64,000 nucleotides of DNA. It comes from Sporodiniella umbellata. Its lineage: Eukaryota > Mucoromycota > Mucoromycetes > Mucorales > Rhizopodaceae. Positions 1-10,478 of the stretch are shown here, piece after piece. The stretch spans positions 310,001-374,000 of the forward strand of contig JAIXMR010000007.1 of NCBI GenBank assembly GCA_025677835.1. The letters run 5' to 3'. How positions within the stretch are numbered: position 1 is the stretch's first letter; each line of letters opens with the position of its first letter. A program made the translations under genes and the position numbers. The notes beneath the pieces are model-generated. The model did no database searches. It was not told the DNA's origin and saw only the letters and a program-made list of their open reading frames with translations.

Positions 1-2126
1 GCAAAAGGATGAATGTGAAAAAAGGGAGAGAAATGATGTTTAGTGTAAATTACTACTTTACTTTTCGCCACCACATCCCTTTTCTCAGTTGTCAACTTCG
101 TTGTAGTGATCTGGCTTTCCCGATTTCTGGTCAATACTTTCGGACCGGGCTATTTAAAACACAGCATTAGAACTTTACTGCATTATGTTAGAGCAGCTTA
201 TAGCGCTCTGAGGAATTGCAAAGAATTTTATTATGTTTTTAAAGCAGCTAAACTGAAATATAAAAATAAACAACAAAAGTGTGTTAAGAAAGAAAGTATA
301 TTTTGAGTCTTCACATTGATTCCCACGAAACTTTACTCGCTTGATGCAAAGACCTCCCTCATAAGTTTCTTTGTTTGATAGGCCGTCCCGTTCCTCATAC
401 CCAAATACATGACTCTAATAATAACAACAAACTAGTTTTGGTTGTTCTTTGTATTCAAAACAGTTTTAAAAGTACAAATATAGTGCTGTGCTAAACAACA
501 GGAAAAAAAAACTGAGATAAACTGGAAATTTATGAACTTTTAGAGTCTACTTTTTTTGGCGCTTCGCCTTTTGAACGTGTATTCTTTTATGAGTTTAAAG
601 ACAGTGTTGTGTTGAGCCATTGAAAAGGATAGTATATTTACAAAAAAAAATAGAAAATAAAGAACTAAAAAATAAAAATAAATGAAATAGGTTTGTGTAA
701 ACGTATGTCAACGTTTTCTTTGAGAGCAACAAGAGACAGAAAATTCGGGTACATGAATTATAACGATGAACCCTTACAACTCGCTAAATGTCGAAAGCGT
801 TTGTTTTTATTGTAATTGCTTTATACAACAAAGGCAGAGTACAGTTGATTGCTCTGTTGGAGTCTTGGACGACTCCTAGGAGACATACCCCGCCCCTGTT
901 TACTACATCTCAACAGTACCCTTAACAGAGAGTCAAAGGCTTTTGCTCTTTTCTCTTTATAGAAAATTTTCTGTTCGTCTTTGTAAAAGAGAATGCTTGT
1001 CCCAGTTTCGAAACAAAAGCGAAACAGAAGTCGTTTTAATTTAAAAGCAAAAGATGAACATAGCGCTCAGTTTTCCGGTCAATTTGATTTAACCTATAAC
1101 AGCTTTTCACACCAAAAATGTAGAATATCTAAGTACAAACAGACAAGTGAATTGCATTTTTAGAGCAATCATTTTTGGTAAAGTGATATTTTTTTTTTTG
1201 GCAATGAAAGTTTAATTTTCCCAAAGGATAAACTCCACAGTTCTACTTTAATTTAACCGGTCTGCTTTCCAAAGGGTACCGTTTTCTGGATTTAAGACAG
1301 TAATCCAGTAAGAGTATAAATGACAGCTTTTAAAGCATTGTTATAAAATATGAAATACCTTTTTTAAAAAGAAAAAGAGAGGGGGAGGGTTAGAATACAT
1401 ACTATATATTATTATATTAAAGTAAACATATGTCAGTATTGAGTGCAATGCACAATGTTGAATAGCGAGTTTATTTATGTATTTCACAGACTGGATTAGC
1501 AACAAATCACAGGCTTACAGTATATATTTAAATTCAATAGTAACATATTATATGAACACTAAAAGATGGTCCTTTTTTTTTTAATTTCATAGTAAAAGCA
1601 GACTAAGTATACTGGCTTTGTAAATCATATATTCATTAAAAAGACTGCAGCAAAAAAAACTAAATAAACATTTAATAAACCTTTCCCGGAAGCTTGATTG
1701 TTAGACTAGTAAGCTATTTCATCATTCAATTTTATTCAGTGTTGTATTTAAAGCGAAAATCGGTTCGAGTAAGAGCGTTTGAGTTCTTATGATTCCGGAA
1801 ATGATTTATTGCTGCTTTAGAAGAAGCGGTATTCTCTAAACTAGGAAAGAGGATTGTTTATGAGAGTCAGAGGAGCCTGTCCAGAAATACAGTTGTCATT
1901 GTTCTATCAAACAAAAACATGGAGATTTTCTTGGTACTAAACATGATTGGCTGAACCGATAATCTGAGATTGAATTTGCTCACCATGCTTCTGGAAAAAA
2001 GTAAACATAACTATTTTTGGTAATTGAGTAGCACAAGGAGTTACATCGTATGTGTATTTTCTCATTACTCTCTTTAAGAGATATTTGTTCCTTTTTTTTT
2101 TTTTTTTCAGAAGTCTAATAATAAGG
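1..2126. other. gene-free AT-rich stretch
   Basis: I see no convincing gene. Open frames on both strands are short and carry no recognisable motif. The sequence is AT-rich with short A and T runs. The last part (about 2040-2126) is probably the leader of the phosphatase gene. It holds a T-run ending in cag at about 2091-2110, which looks like a 3' splice site of an intron in the 5' leader. Confidence 0.5.
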
Positions 2127-4475
2127 ATGCAAAAACAAGATACAAGCACATATCAGGGGTATGGAAGTTCAACGCAACAGCAGCAACAAGGAGCAGGAGG
2201 GAGGTTTGAGGCATTTACTTCTGGATTCAATCGACTCAATGTGAAAGAGCACTGGAATCACCTTTCGTCCCACCTTCCAGGTCATCGCGAAAATGGAGGA
2301 GGAGAGATAGTATGTGGGCCTTTACTGAGGTATATTGGTATCAATTATAGTACTCGCGAATGGCAAGGTTCTATTTTGGTAGTCTCTTCCGATAGACAGG
2401 CACCTCCACTTGATATACAGCTCTTTGAGCCCACTACACAAAAAAAGGCATGGTTCAAGCCAACCGTACAATGTTTAGACGTTTATCGAAACAAATATTA
2501 CTTTTGGAGATATGATGTTCGTCTTTCATTGACCAACAACGATCAGATTGTAACCTACTCTACTCCCTTTAATAACTGGGCAAGCCCGCATTTCGAATTC
2601 CATTTGCCATCGTTTTACAAATCAATGCGTTTTATGTTTTATTCTTGTAACGGATTTTCTGATATTCCACAAGAAATCAAAGACAAATTCGGTGAGAAAG
2701 AAGCTCCTCTTTGGCAAGATGTTTTGGATAGACACGAAGTGATGCCCTTCCATGTGTTATTAGGGGGTGGTGACCAGCTATATCAGGATAGATTAATAAA
2801 AGAAGACTTCATGAAGCCTTGGGTTGAAGAAAAAATGCCTGCGAAACGTTTGGCAATGCAATTACCACAGGAAATGAGGGACGGATTTGAGGATTTCTAT
2901 TTTTGGAACTACAACAAAAACTTTGGGTAGGAACATTGAGTTGTAGCGCAGTATCTCAAGACATGCTCTATATAGATTTAAGGAAAACCCAGTAGTAGCT
3001 AAAGCTTTTGCAACAATTCCTTCGATGAATATGTGGGACGATCATGTAAAGTTATTGGTTACTATTTCTATCTGACTTTATCTACAGGACATCATTGATG
3101 GCTATGGCTCTTACCCTTCAGAAATGCAAAACGCAGACTGTTTCAAAGGTAAGGCCAAATTTATACGTAATCTAAGCTAAAGTAGAATTCCAGTGCTTTT
3201 TTCCAACGCTACTCGGTTTTATTATCTTTTCCAGCAACACACAACGGTCGAGTTAGCTTCTCATCATGGTTTAATTCCTGGCTCAGTTCCTACTTGTAAT
3301 CACATCATTTCTACTCTTGGACCTGATATAGGATTTATTTCGTTGGACTGTCGAGGCGAAAGAACCAAGCACGATGTGTGCGACCCAACAACTTATGACA
3401 CAGTTTTTAAAGCTCTGAATACAATGATGCCGTCAACCATAAAACATCTAATGATACTAACTGGTGTTCCCCTCATCTATCCTCGTTTAACTTTTTTTGA
3501 AAATCTTATGGATGGAGCAGCAGGGTTCAATCTTGCCACGCTCGCGGGGAAGACAGGTGCTTTAGGTAACATGATCAGCGGTCAACTTAATAAATGGAAT
3601 GGCGATCCTGAGCTGCTAGACGACATGAATGATCGTAAGCGCTTTAGTTCTGTTTTTGTAGTGCAGTTACGTAACGCAAATTGATTTTTGCTTTGTTTAG
3701 ATTGGACAGCTGGAAATCATGAAGTAGAGAGAAAAAAGTTTATTGAAAGACTTCAACAATACGCTCGAGAAAAGTCTGTTAGAGTTTCGTTTTTAGGAGG
3801 CGATGTAAACAGCAGTTTTTTTTTTTGGCTTTTGCTCTAATTAAAAACTAAAACGCTTTTAGGTTCACTGTTGCGGTGCTGGTAAATTGTATTCAAAAGA
3901 TATGAAGGACAAAGAAGAAGGTGATCCCTTCTTTATGGTTCAGATTATCTCTAGTGCTATTGTCAATGTACCTCCTCCTCAGGCACTGCTTACTATCTTG
4001 AACCAAAACTCATCTTTCATCACTTTCAACGGGAATACTGAGGAGAGAATGTACAATCTATTCAAACGCTCACCTAATGGAAACACTGTAAATGCTTGAA
4101 AAATAACTATTTGTTCAAATCAATATACTTACGTTATCCTCTTACAATTTGTAGAGACAAAACAAAAAACTGATGGGAATGAGAAACTATTGTGCTGGAT
4201 ACTATGATGAAAATAGTGGAAAGATCAATTTCTGGATACAAGCGGAAAAAGAAGTGGGTGTCAAAGGGACTATGGGATATTTAGTCGATGTCCCTAGACT
4301 CCTGTTTGGCCAAGCAGGGTATCATCTTTACCATCAGAACAAAGAGCAACTGTTGGCGGAATATGCCCACTCAGGGCAAAGACAACAACATCAGCACAGG
4401 TTTGCAAATGCATTCGATCGCATAACAGGCGCTGTTGAACAACGTCTTGCCATGCCTGAAGCTAAAAACTACTAA
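2127..4475 (+). CDS. PhoD-like metallophosphatase
   Basis: Fungal PhoD-like phosphatase family, probably cytosolic because no signal peptide is seen. Exons read as 2127-2926, 2976-3045, 3088-3148, 3194-3634, 3701-3804, 3863-4087 and 4155-4475. They sum to 2022 nt (673 aa) with GT-AG junctions. The metal-binding signature MWDDHDIIDGYG spans the exon 2/3 junction near residue 286. A second metal motif, GGDVH, spans exons 5/6 near residue 490. I chose the ATG at 2127 because the 25 upstream in-frame codons run through a T-tract and a cag that look like a leader intron. Family members are predicted phosphodiesterases or phosphatases; the substrate cannot be told from sequence. The first intron could also use closer acceptors (25 or 34 nt), but 49 nt fits the other introns. 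The call is firm; the exact exon 2 start is less so. Confidence 0.9.
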
Positions 4476-4757
4476 AGTTTTTCTTTTTTGGTCTCTGCTG
4501 GTTGCAGTTAGTTATACAATATTCTTGTGTTTTTTTTTTTTTTTGGATTATTTCTTCGAAAAAAAAAGCTGTACCCATTGTTAGTGACATAAGATTCATA
4601 GTTGATAATCTCTAAGTGCATGAGTTTCTTTTATTTCCGTTACATTTGAAATGTCAGAATCAGCGAAAGTCAAAAACAGTGTTTTAGTGAGATAAACTAA
4701 AAAACTCTATAAGTCAAGATTTAAGTTTTCCTTTTATGTTTTGGTGTATGCTCAAAG
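4476..4757. other. intergenic spacer after phosphatase
   Basis: This is the 3' flank of the phosphatase gene. It contains T- and A-runs (about 4530-4570) and no open frame of note. Carrier-like codons begin immediately after it. Confidence 0.4.
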
Positions 4758-5309
4758 AGATCAACTTTAGCAGGAGCCGGCGCAGGAGCTGTGGAAATAC
4801 TACTTATGCAGTTTCCGTATTTTTACGTCTTTCTTTTCTTGCATATTTATTAAGATATTATTATCTAGCCAACAGATGTTGTTAAAACTAGATTTCAAGT
4901 AAAACAAAAATGCTTATCAAGAGTTTAGGTATTTGTTTTTGAAAGTCTTTAAAAACATCTGCTCAATATAAACAAGGAGTGGTAGATACTTTTAGAAGTG
5001 AGGAATTTGGTGACAACAAAGACAAATCTGACGATATGAAATATGTATGTTCTTAGCCTATGTTAGCACTTTATAGGGGTACATTACCTGTTTTGTGTAT
5101 AGTAGGGCCAAGAGTATTCTCAGTACAGTGAACTGGCGTTTTATAAACCTATATTTGAAAAACTAGAGGGACCCTATATACGCGCACACAGCTCATCAGG
5201 CTTAGCAGGCGTAAGCGTTATACACAATACATTTAAATTATCCAAGTTTGACCCCTGTCGGAGCTTCACTCGTTCGCCTCTCTGCTAATTTTAGTTGCCA
5301 ACTTGTGCC

Positions 5310-5327
5310 AAAAATAATTTAACCTTG
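5310..5327 (+). repeat. target-site duplication, left copy (18 bp)
   Basis: AAAAATAATTTAACCTTG. It is identical to 5811-5828 and flanks the poly(A)-tailed insert. The boundary with the A-tail at the right copy is ambiguous by a few bases because both are A-runs. Confidence 0.8.
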
Positions 5328-5810
5328 ACTCTAGCGAACATCTTTTCTTTAATTGCCACCTCTGCGTAACTTACTGGGAAGCATTCATACAAGAATTTCT
5401 GTGGCCTACCCCACTTACCACAATTCAAATGTCTGCGAAAAGCCTCACTTTCTCCAAGATAAAAGTTAACAGCACTTATAGCCAAGATACTGACAGCCAA
5501 ACCTTAATAATTATTGCACTGTCAGAAATTTGGAAAGCCCATTGGAAGGGTGCTCGATCGGCCTCTCCTTTCTTTCCTAAAACAGTTTTGGGCCACACCA
5601 AAAAGGCAGTCTTGAAAAGAATAGCTGAGGAATCCTTTATGGGTTCTACCTAAAACAGTCTTTGCCTTCTTTTTTCCCCGTCTCTATCTACTATTTCCCC
5701 AGTTTGAAACCTTTATTCTAAATGTTATTTTTCCCCCTTCTCTCTTGTTGAGTACCGCTTTTTATGGTTACACCATAAATACGTGCAACAAATAAAACTC
5801 ATTTAAAAAA
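5328..5810 (+). mobile_element. 5'-truncated LINE (non-LTR retrotransposon) 3' end
   Basis: A 483-bp insert ends in AATAAA (5791-5796) followed after eight bases by a poly(A) run from 5805, and is bounded by an 18-bp direct repeat. These are the marks of target-primed reverse transcription. A frame stays open from 5330, the third base of the insert, to a stop at 5651-5653. It starts with EHLFFNCHL followed by YWEAF and FLWP, the pattern of the zinc-binding region after LINE reverse transcriptases. It continues with SEIWKAHW and ends FMGST. The upstream reverse transcriptase and ORF1 are absent, so the copy is dead on arrival. It lies inside the carrier pseudogene. The perfect duplication and open frame suggest a fairly recent insertion. 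The LINE clade is not determined. Confidence 0.75.
5791..5796 (+). terminator. poly(A) signal of the LINE copy
   Basis: AATAAA, eight bases before the A-tail of the retroposed element. Confidence 0.6.
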
Positions 5811-5828
5811 AAAAATAATTTAACCTTG
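5811..5828 (+). repeat. target-site duplication, right copy (18 bp)
   Basis: Identical to 5310-5327, and directly follows the poly(A) run of the LINE fragment. Confidence 0.8.
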
Positions 5829-6740
5829 TGACATTTATTTTTTGACTTTCGGCCAATTGTTTTTTAGAACGCCAATTTCCATAAGCCTGACTGTATTTAG
5901 GTCTGCACTGGAATAACCCAGGCAGTCACTTTAAGTAGAGAGAGAAAAGCAGCTTGAATTAAAGAAAAGTGAACTGAAAACGATATATAGTAACTCCGTT
6001 GGAGATGATAAAGATGAGACAACAGACAGAGATAGCACAGAGTAAAACACCTTGGTTTGGTCAGTACAGCCTATATTATTGTTCATCAAGAGGGGTAGGT
6101 TGTGAATGGTAGACCTATTTTCTAAAAAAAAAAAAAGCCCCTCCGAATATATTCAGGATCACTGCACTTTACAATGGACTGCTAGCAGCTGTAACGCGAC
6201 AATCCTGGGGTATATATCAATACATTGCTTGCATTTTCCTAGTATGTATATAACAAAGGCTTGTTTGTTAAATTTTCTGCTGAAGTCTATGTTTCAAAAG
6301 TTTTCTGATCAACCTGATGTACCTCTACAACCCTGGCAACATATGGTAAAAGTTAACAGGTCATACTATTAGTATATTAAAAACAAGCAGTTTAGCGGAG
6401 GTATGGCGAACGTGCTGGTTGGTGTTTTAAATTTTCATCCAGATGTTGTAAAAACAAGGTAAGCCAAAAAGAGTAGACTTTATTTGTATTTAAAACTTTG
6501 GTTAGAATGCAAGATGAAGGAAAGCTTTATAAAATCACTTGGAGCTGTATAAGAATGATGCATAAGCAAGAAGAACTCAAGTCGAGGATTGTGACTTCGT
6601 GTCATTCGTATTGCTCCAGGTATATAAGTAATTATGTATGCCTCAATAGAAATGAGATACTTAAAATATATTTTGGTAGGAGGAGCTATTCAGTTTGCTA
6701 TTTACGAACGCCTTTTGACTTTATTGAACATTTAAGCCTA

Positions 6741-8073
6741 GTATATTTGTAGTTGAATTTGTTTTAAATAAACTAATTTCGTTTTTATTTTTGAGTTGGT
6801 TAAAGCAGACTTGTCTACTCGTTAGTTGCTTTGGCCAATTTCGGTTTAATAGGTTTTTTTTTCGAAACCTAACAGAGCTACTCATCTTTTCATATGTCAA
6901 TATAGAGTCGTTGAAACAAAATTTTATCAATCTGTCGTTTTTATACATGGACAGTTTACTTATTACAGTTCAATCACAAATAAGTTTCAAACGAAAAGCA
7001 TTAACAGTAGATAAAACAAAAGTTGTTGCAAAGACATCTACACAAGCTGTTTTGGGTACATCCTTCCCTGAAAAGTAATAAGCAATCAAACCGATTACAA
7101 TAAAGCGTTTTTTTCATCGTAAAAAGGTAAACCAACTCACTAAAAAGTATGGTCTAGATTTTGAAGATTGTTTGTGTTTTCACACATGCTTCTGTTATAA
7201 ACGCGTATAAAGTGGCATGGTAGTTCGACAATTAATAAAGTATCTCGTATCTCTTTTGAAATAGAAGTATTTAAAATACGGCTTTAACACTTGAGACTTG
7301 ATAGTAATCGCCAAAATCCTCCCTTCTTTTTCTAGAAAAGCCTGTGCTGTTCTTTTTTTTCCTGTTAATATTCTTTTGGTATGTTAAAATTTTGGTGTTT
7401 GCTAGGATATATTAAAATCAACACATTTTAACTTCTAACCAAGTTTAAAAACTCACTTTTTTAATTTTAGCCCAATTTACCAAGCACCAATAAGAAAATC
7501 ATTTATAATTAGCCGTTTTTGTCTTTACAAACGTATAGAAAAAAGTGCCCACATACATAAACACAATTCAAATTTGTTTTTAGTAAACGATTTTTATATA
7601 ATTGGAAAAACTTGCGCCTACTGCATTCTTTTTAGCTAGCTATTGTTTTTCATTTAAAAGGGTTTATTCAAGAGCTGTGCAGATCGCTTTTTCAAAACAA
7701 AAAAATAGTTTCTGTTATAAAATACATCAAAGAAAAAAAGGAGACTGTTCACAAAAACTATAAAGAAGAAAGTTATATGAGTTGCTGATTTTTTCTTTGT
7801 TTTGAATATGCTAAATCATATTAACAGACAAATATTGTTTTTGTCATTTACAATCTTTTATTTTATTTTCAAAAGCCAAACAGAGATACACATAGAAATA
7901 TTGTAAACAATAACAACTATATAGGTATAATGAAATGGAAAATGCGATATTTAAAGAAAAAAGGCTACTGAAAACTAACAAAAAACGCTTGGAAACTTTT
8001 TTTTTTTTTGCTCTAAACAAATTGATACTGAAAAACCAAGGCTTTGCTTTGTTCAACAAAGACTTGAGTGTTT
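6741..8073. other. gene-free AT-rich stretch
   Basis: No gene is recognised. Overlapping open frames on both strands (6721-7078, 7844-8073) have no domain signature and look like chance frames in low-complexity DNA. Confidence 0.45.
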
Positions 8074-8592
8074 TTAGGGTATAATTATTTGACTCGAACA
8101 AGAGAAACCGATATGTGAGGATCTGTTTTTGTGTTTTTTCCAGTTGTAAATAGCCAAGTCTTGGGGCAAAGACTTCCAAGTTTGTTCAAAAAACGAGTCG
8201 TGTTTTTTTGTAGACGTTAACAAAGTTAAGCTTTCGTTTATTGCCCAGTTCTTTTTCTGAGCTGCCTTTGCCCGGAGGGTTTTGAAACGACCCCAACAGC
8301 AACCTCGGGAGCGATGCGGCAGATACTTGGATGAGATCATTGCCCAAGATAAACCTTGATTGTACCCTCTTTTTAGTAGATGATCTTCAAATGGAGTCCA
8401 TGGTATACGTGTTTGCTGATGCGGTTTTCCCTCAATCTTGGATATATTCATAGGCGATAATGTTTCCGTTGAAGATACTGAAGAAGCAATTGACCAAGCT
8501 TTCTTAGGTAAGGCCAAGCAATAATTGAACTTTTGATGTTCGTCTACTTTTATATCGTTTAATATGTTTTTCAAATCCATTACCGTTTGCAA
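8074..8592 (-). CDS. small Myb/SANT-like DNA-binding protein
   Basis: A single-exon frame of 172 codons. The middle holds one good Myb-type repeat of about 50 residues. It starts RIPWTPFEDHLLKRG, continues through a second tryptophan (GLSWAMIS), and ends RSRGCCWGRF. It keeps the spaced tryptophans and the recognition-helix pattern of Myb repeats. A weaker second repeat follows, starting NWAINESLTLL with a TWKSLP core. Such proteins are usually nuclear DNA binders. No other domain is seen. The first in-frame ATG is used; a second ATG five codons on is possible. The protein is short, and the repeat boundaries resemble the three-repeat Myb protein at 17.3 kb, so this may be a reduced or decaying paralogue. 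Expression is uncertain. Confidence 0.55.
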   Translation of the reverse strand: MQTVMDLKNILNDIKVDEHQKFNYCLALPKKAWSIASSVSSTETLSPMNISKIEGKPHQQTRIPWTPFEDHLLKRGYNQGLSWAMISSKYLPHRSRGCCWGRFKTLRAKAAQKKNWAINESLTLLTSTKKHDSFFEQTWKSLPQDLAIYNWKKHKNRSSHIGFSCSSQIIIP

Positions 8593-10478
8593 GCAAACAG
8601 TAAATATTTTTTGTCTTGTTTTTTTTTTTAAAAAAAAAGAAAAAGACTAACAGCTTCCTATTTTTATAGCTTTCTGCCGCCCTGTTTTTTTTTTTTTTGG
8701 TTATAAAGAAAGAACAAAATAATAGCAAAACGCGATGATCTGGTAGTACAAGCTCGTTAGCATATCAATAAGACAGCTCCCATGTATCATTGATCCCCAG
8801 ATAATGTCCAACCTGTCATCGCAAGGAGAAAAAAAAGGGGCAAAAATTAGCGTGTTGCTAAATAGTAAAGAAAAAAAGGGATACAGAGATAAGTTATACA
8901 AATTAAGTTTTTTCGTTCACCCTTTGTGATACAAATTGTCAAACCCACCTGTCAACAAGCTCCTCGATTTGACACAAAAAAAAACTGTTGCTAAAAAGTG
9001 GGCAAAATCGAATCTGATTGGGAGTATAATGCAGCTGACTATAATAAAAAAATAGTTGAGCAATTGTAGTAGCAGCTTTTTGCCTTTCGATAAAAAAAAA
9101 AAAGAATCTCTTTGTTTATATAACGGTGGTAATAAACCAAGTAAAGGAGTGTTATAAATTGCCATAAAAATTTAACGTTCAATAAAGATGTCATGTTCGA
9201 TCGATTAAAAAAGTAGATCAGGAGCCGAGAATCGCGGTTTTGAAGCTATAAAATGAATCCATTTTGTACTTTCAAACAATTGAAAGATTTAAAATTTTAA
9301 ATTTTAGCATTCTATTTTTTATATATAATTGCTTTCGTCCGTTTTTCTACTGTTGTTATAACCGCCATATTCGCTATAACTTATGAGGTTTATCGTCGTC
9401 CTTCTAACTGGAAGAGCAGCTCAACGCACTTCTATCCGAATGCGGAAAGTGATCCAGCTTATGCTTCAGTGTGTATCATTACAAACAAGATATAAGGCTT
9501 TTTCCAGTCATCAACCGCAATTCGCTGTGCCAAAATATATATTACAATTTTTATTAACCAAAGCTGCTAAAAAACTGACACAACCTTTAAAAGCATAGCT
9601 ATTCATGGATTTGTGTTTTATTGTACACAATACATTTAGAAGTTTGTCTGTATTCTTCAAATACGTTTTATGAATTGAAAGCGTTTTAAAACACATATTT
9701 CCTCCTTATAAATTTTGGTTTGGTTCGTGGAAGGACAGGTCTTCAGGAGGCTGTATTGTGCGTTTTTTTTTTCTTTTTGGGCACTGATAAAGCCAAAATT
9801 TAAAGTTTTGATAACCAAGAGACGCTTCAAACCCCAACTCAGACCATACAGTACATGTTTATACATATATGTGTACATTCATAAAAAAAAAAAAAAGATG
9901 AAAGCCCATTGAACCCTGCAAGGAGGGTATGATCATATTTTTAAGGGAAAACTGTACAACAGGAAACAAATGGGAAAGAGTGTACTCCTTGTCTTGTTAA
10001 TATTTCTAAAAGCGTGAAGGATTATCAAAACAGCATTTGTGGGATTCCATACAAGTCTCAAGAACTCTGTGGTATATTGCATCTGATTAGGTAACTCAGC
10101 CGACTTGCATACATTATTTCGATTGACTATGTTTATTTGAGTGACGCTGTGGAGTAGCCTACATCGTTAGTAATACTGAATAGAGATGCATTTATAACTT
10201 AAAGTATTTCATCTTAGTATTCAATAAAAGGCCCAGATTTAAGGCACTGGCAAGAGTCAATCTGCGACTTTTTATGTATTTTTAGGCCTAGAGCAAAGGC
10301 CTTTTATCATTTCATAATATTTCAATCTCTACTACAATATATTACATACCCCGATTTTTAGAGTTGTCAGGTTTTTTTGTTTAAAATAGAATCTAGATTG
10401 CAATGCCACCATACCTAAACCGACAATTTTCAGAAAAAAATAATCTTCGTAATGAACCATATAAACAACAAAGAAATA
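8593..10478. other. gene-poor stretch
   Basis: Mostly AT-rich filler with T-runs (8620-8640, 8684-8698) and no firm gene. The only segment worth noting is 9308-9495, listed separately. Confidence 0.4.
9308..9495 (+). other. possible terminal exon or gene fragment with one membrane segment
   Basis: Directly after a TTTTAG that could be a 3' splice site, a frame is open to a TAA at 9493-9495. It encodes a hydrophobic stretch of about 26 residues (FLYIIAFVRFS onward, ending AITYEVY). A polar tail follows, rich in serine and asparagine and ending CIITNKI. No matching upstream exon was found and I do not recognise the protein. It could be a remnant or chance. Confidence 0.2.

Larger units (their letters stand above)
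4758..6740 (+). pseudogene. degenerate mitochondrial carrier (2-oxodicarboxylate-carrier-like)
   Basis: This is a broken SLC25-family gene. Recognisable pieces appear in order: a glycine/alanine-rich first helix (LAGAGAGAVEILLM, about 4764-4808); the first carrier signature PTDVVKTRFQ (about 4869-4898); LYRGTLP (about 5070-5095); SELAFYKPIFEKLEGP (about 5127-5175); AGVSVIHNTF (about 5203-5232); the helix-4 region LYNGLLAAV (about 6167-6195); a third signature PDVVKTR (about 6440-6460); RMQDEGKLYK and a C-terminal GGAIQFAIYERLLTLL (about 6678-6727). The pieces lie in different frames with internal stops. One clear single-base loss lies near 5122-5128. A retroposed LINE tail splits the middle. 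The PTDVVKTRFQ and GGAIQF features resemble 2-oxodicarboxylate carriers; the exact subfamily is inferred. Confidence 0.7.

Noticed and set aside
2927..2951. Apparent 25-26-nt introns in the PhoD-like, lipase and kinesin genes
   Set aside because: In-phase alternative acceptors give 49 nt (phosphatase), 50 nt (lipase) and 104 nt (kinesin), matching the other introns in the window, so ultrashort introns are not needed.
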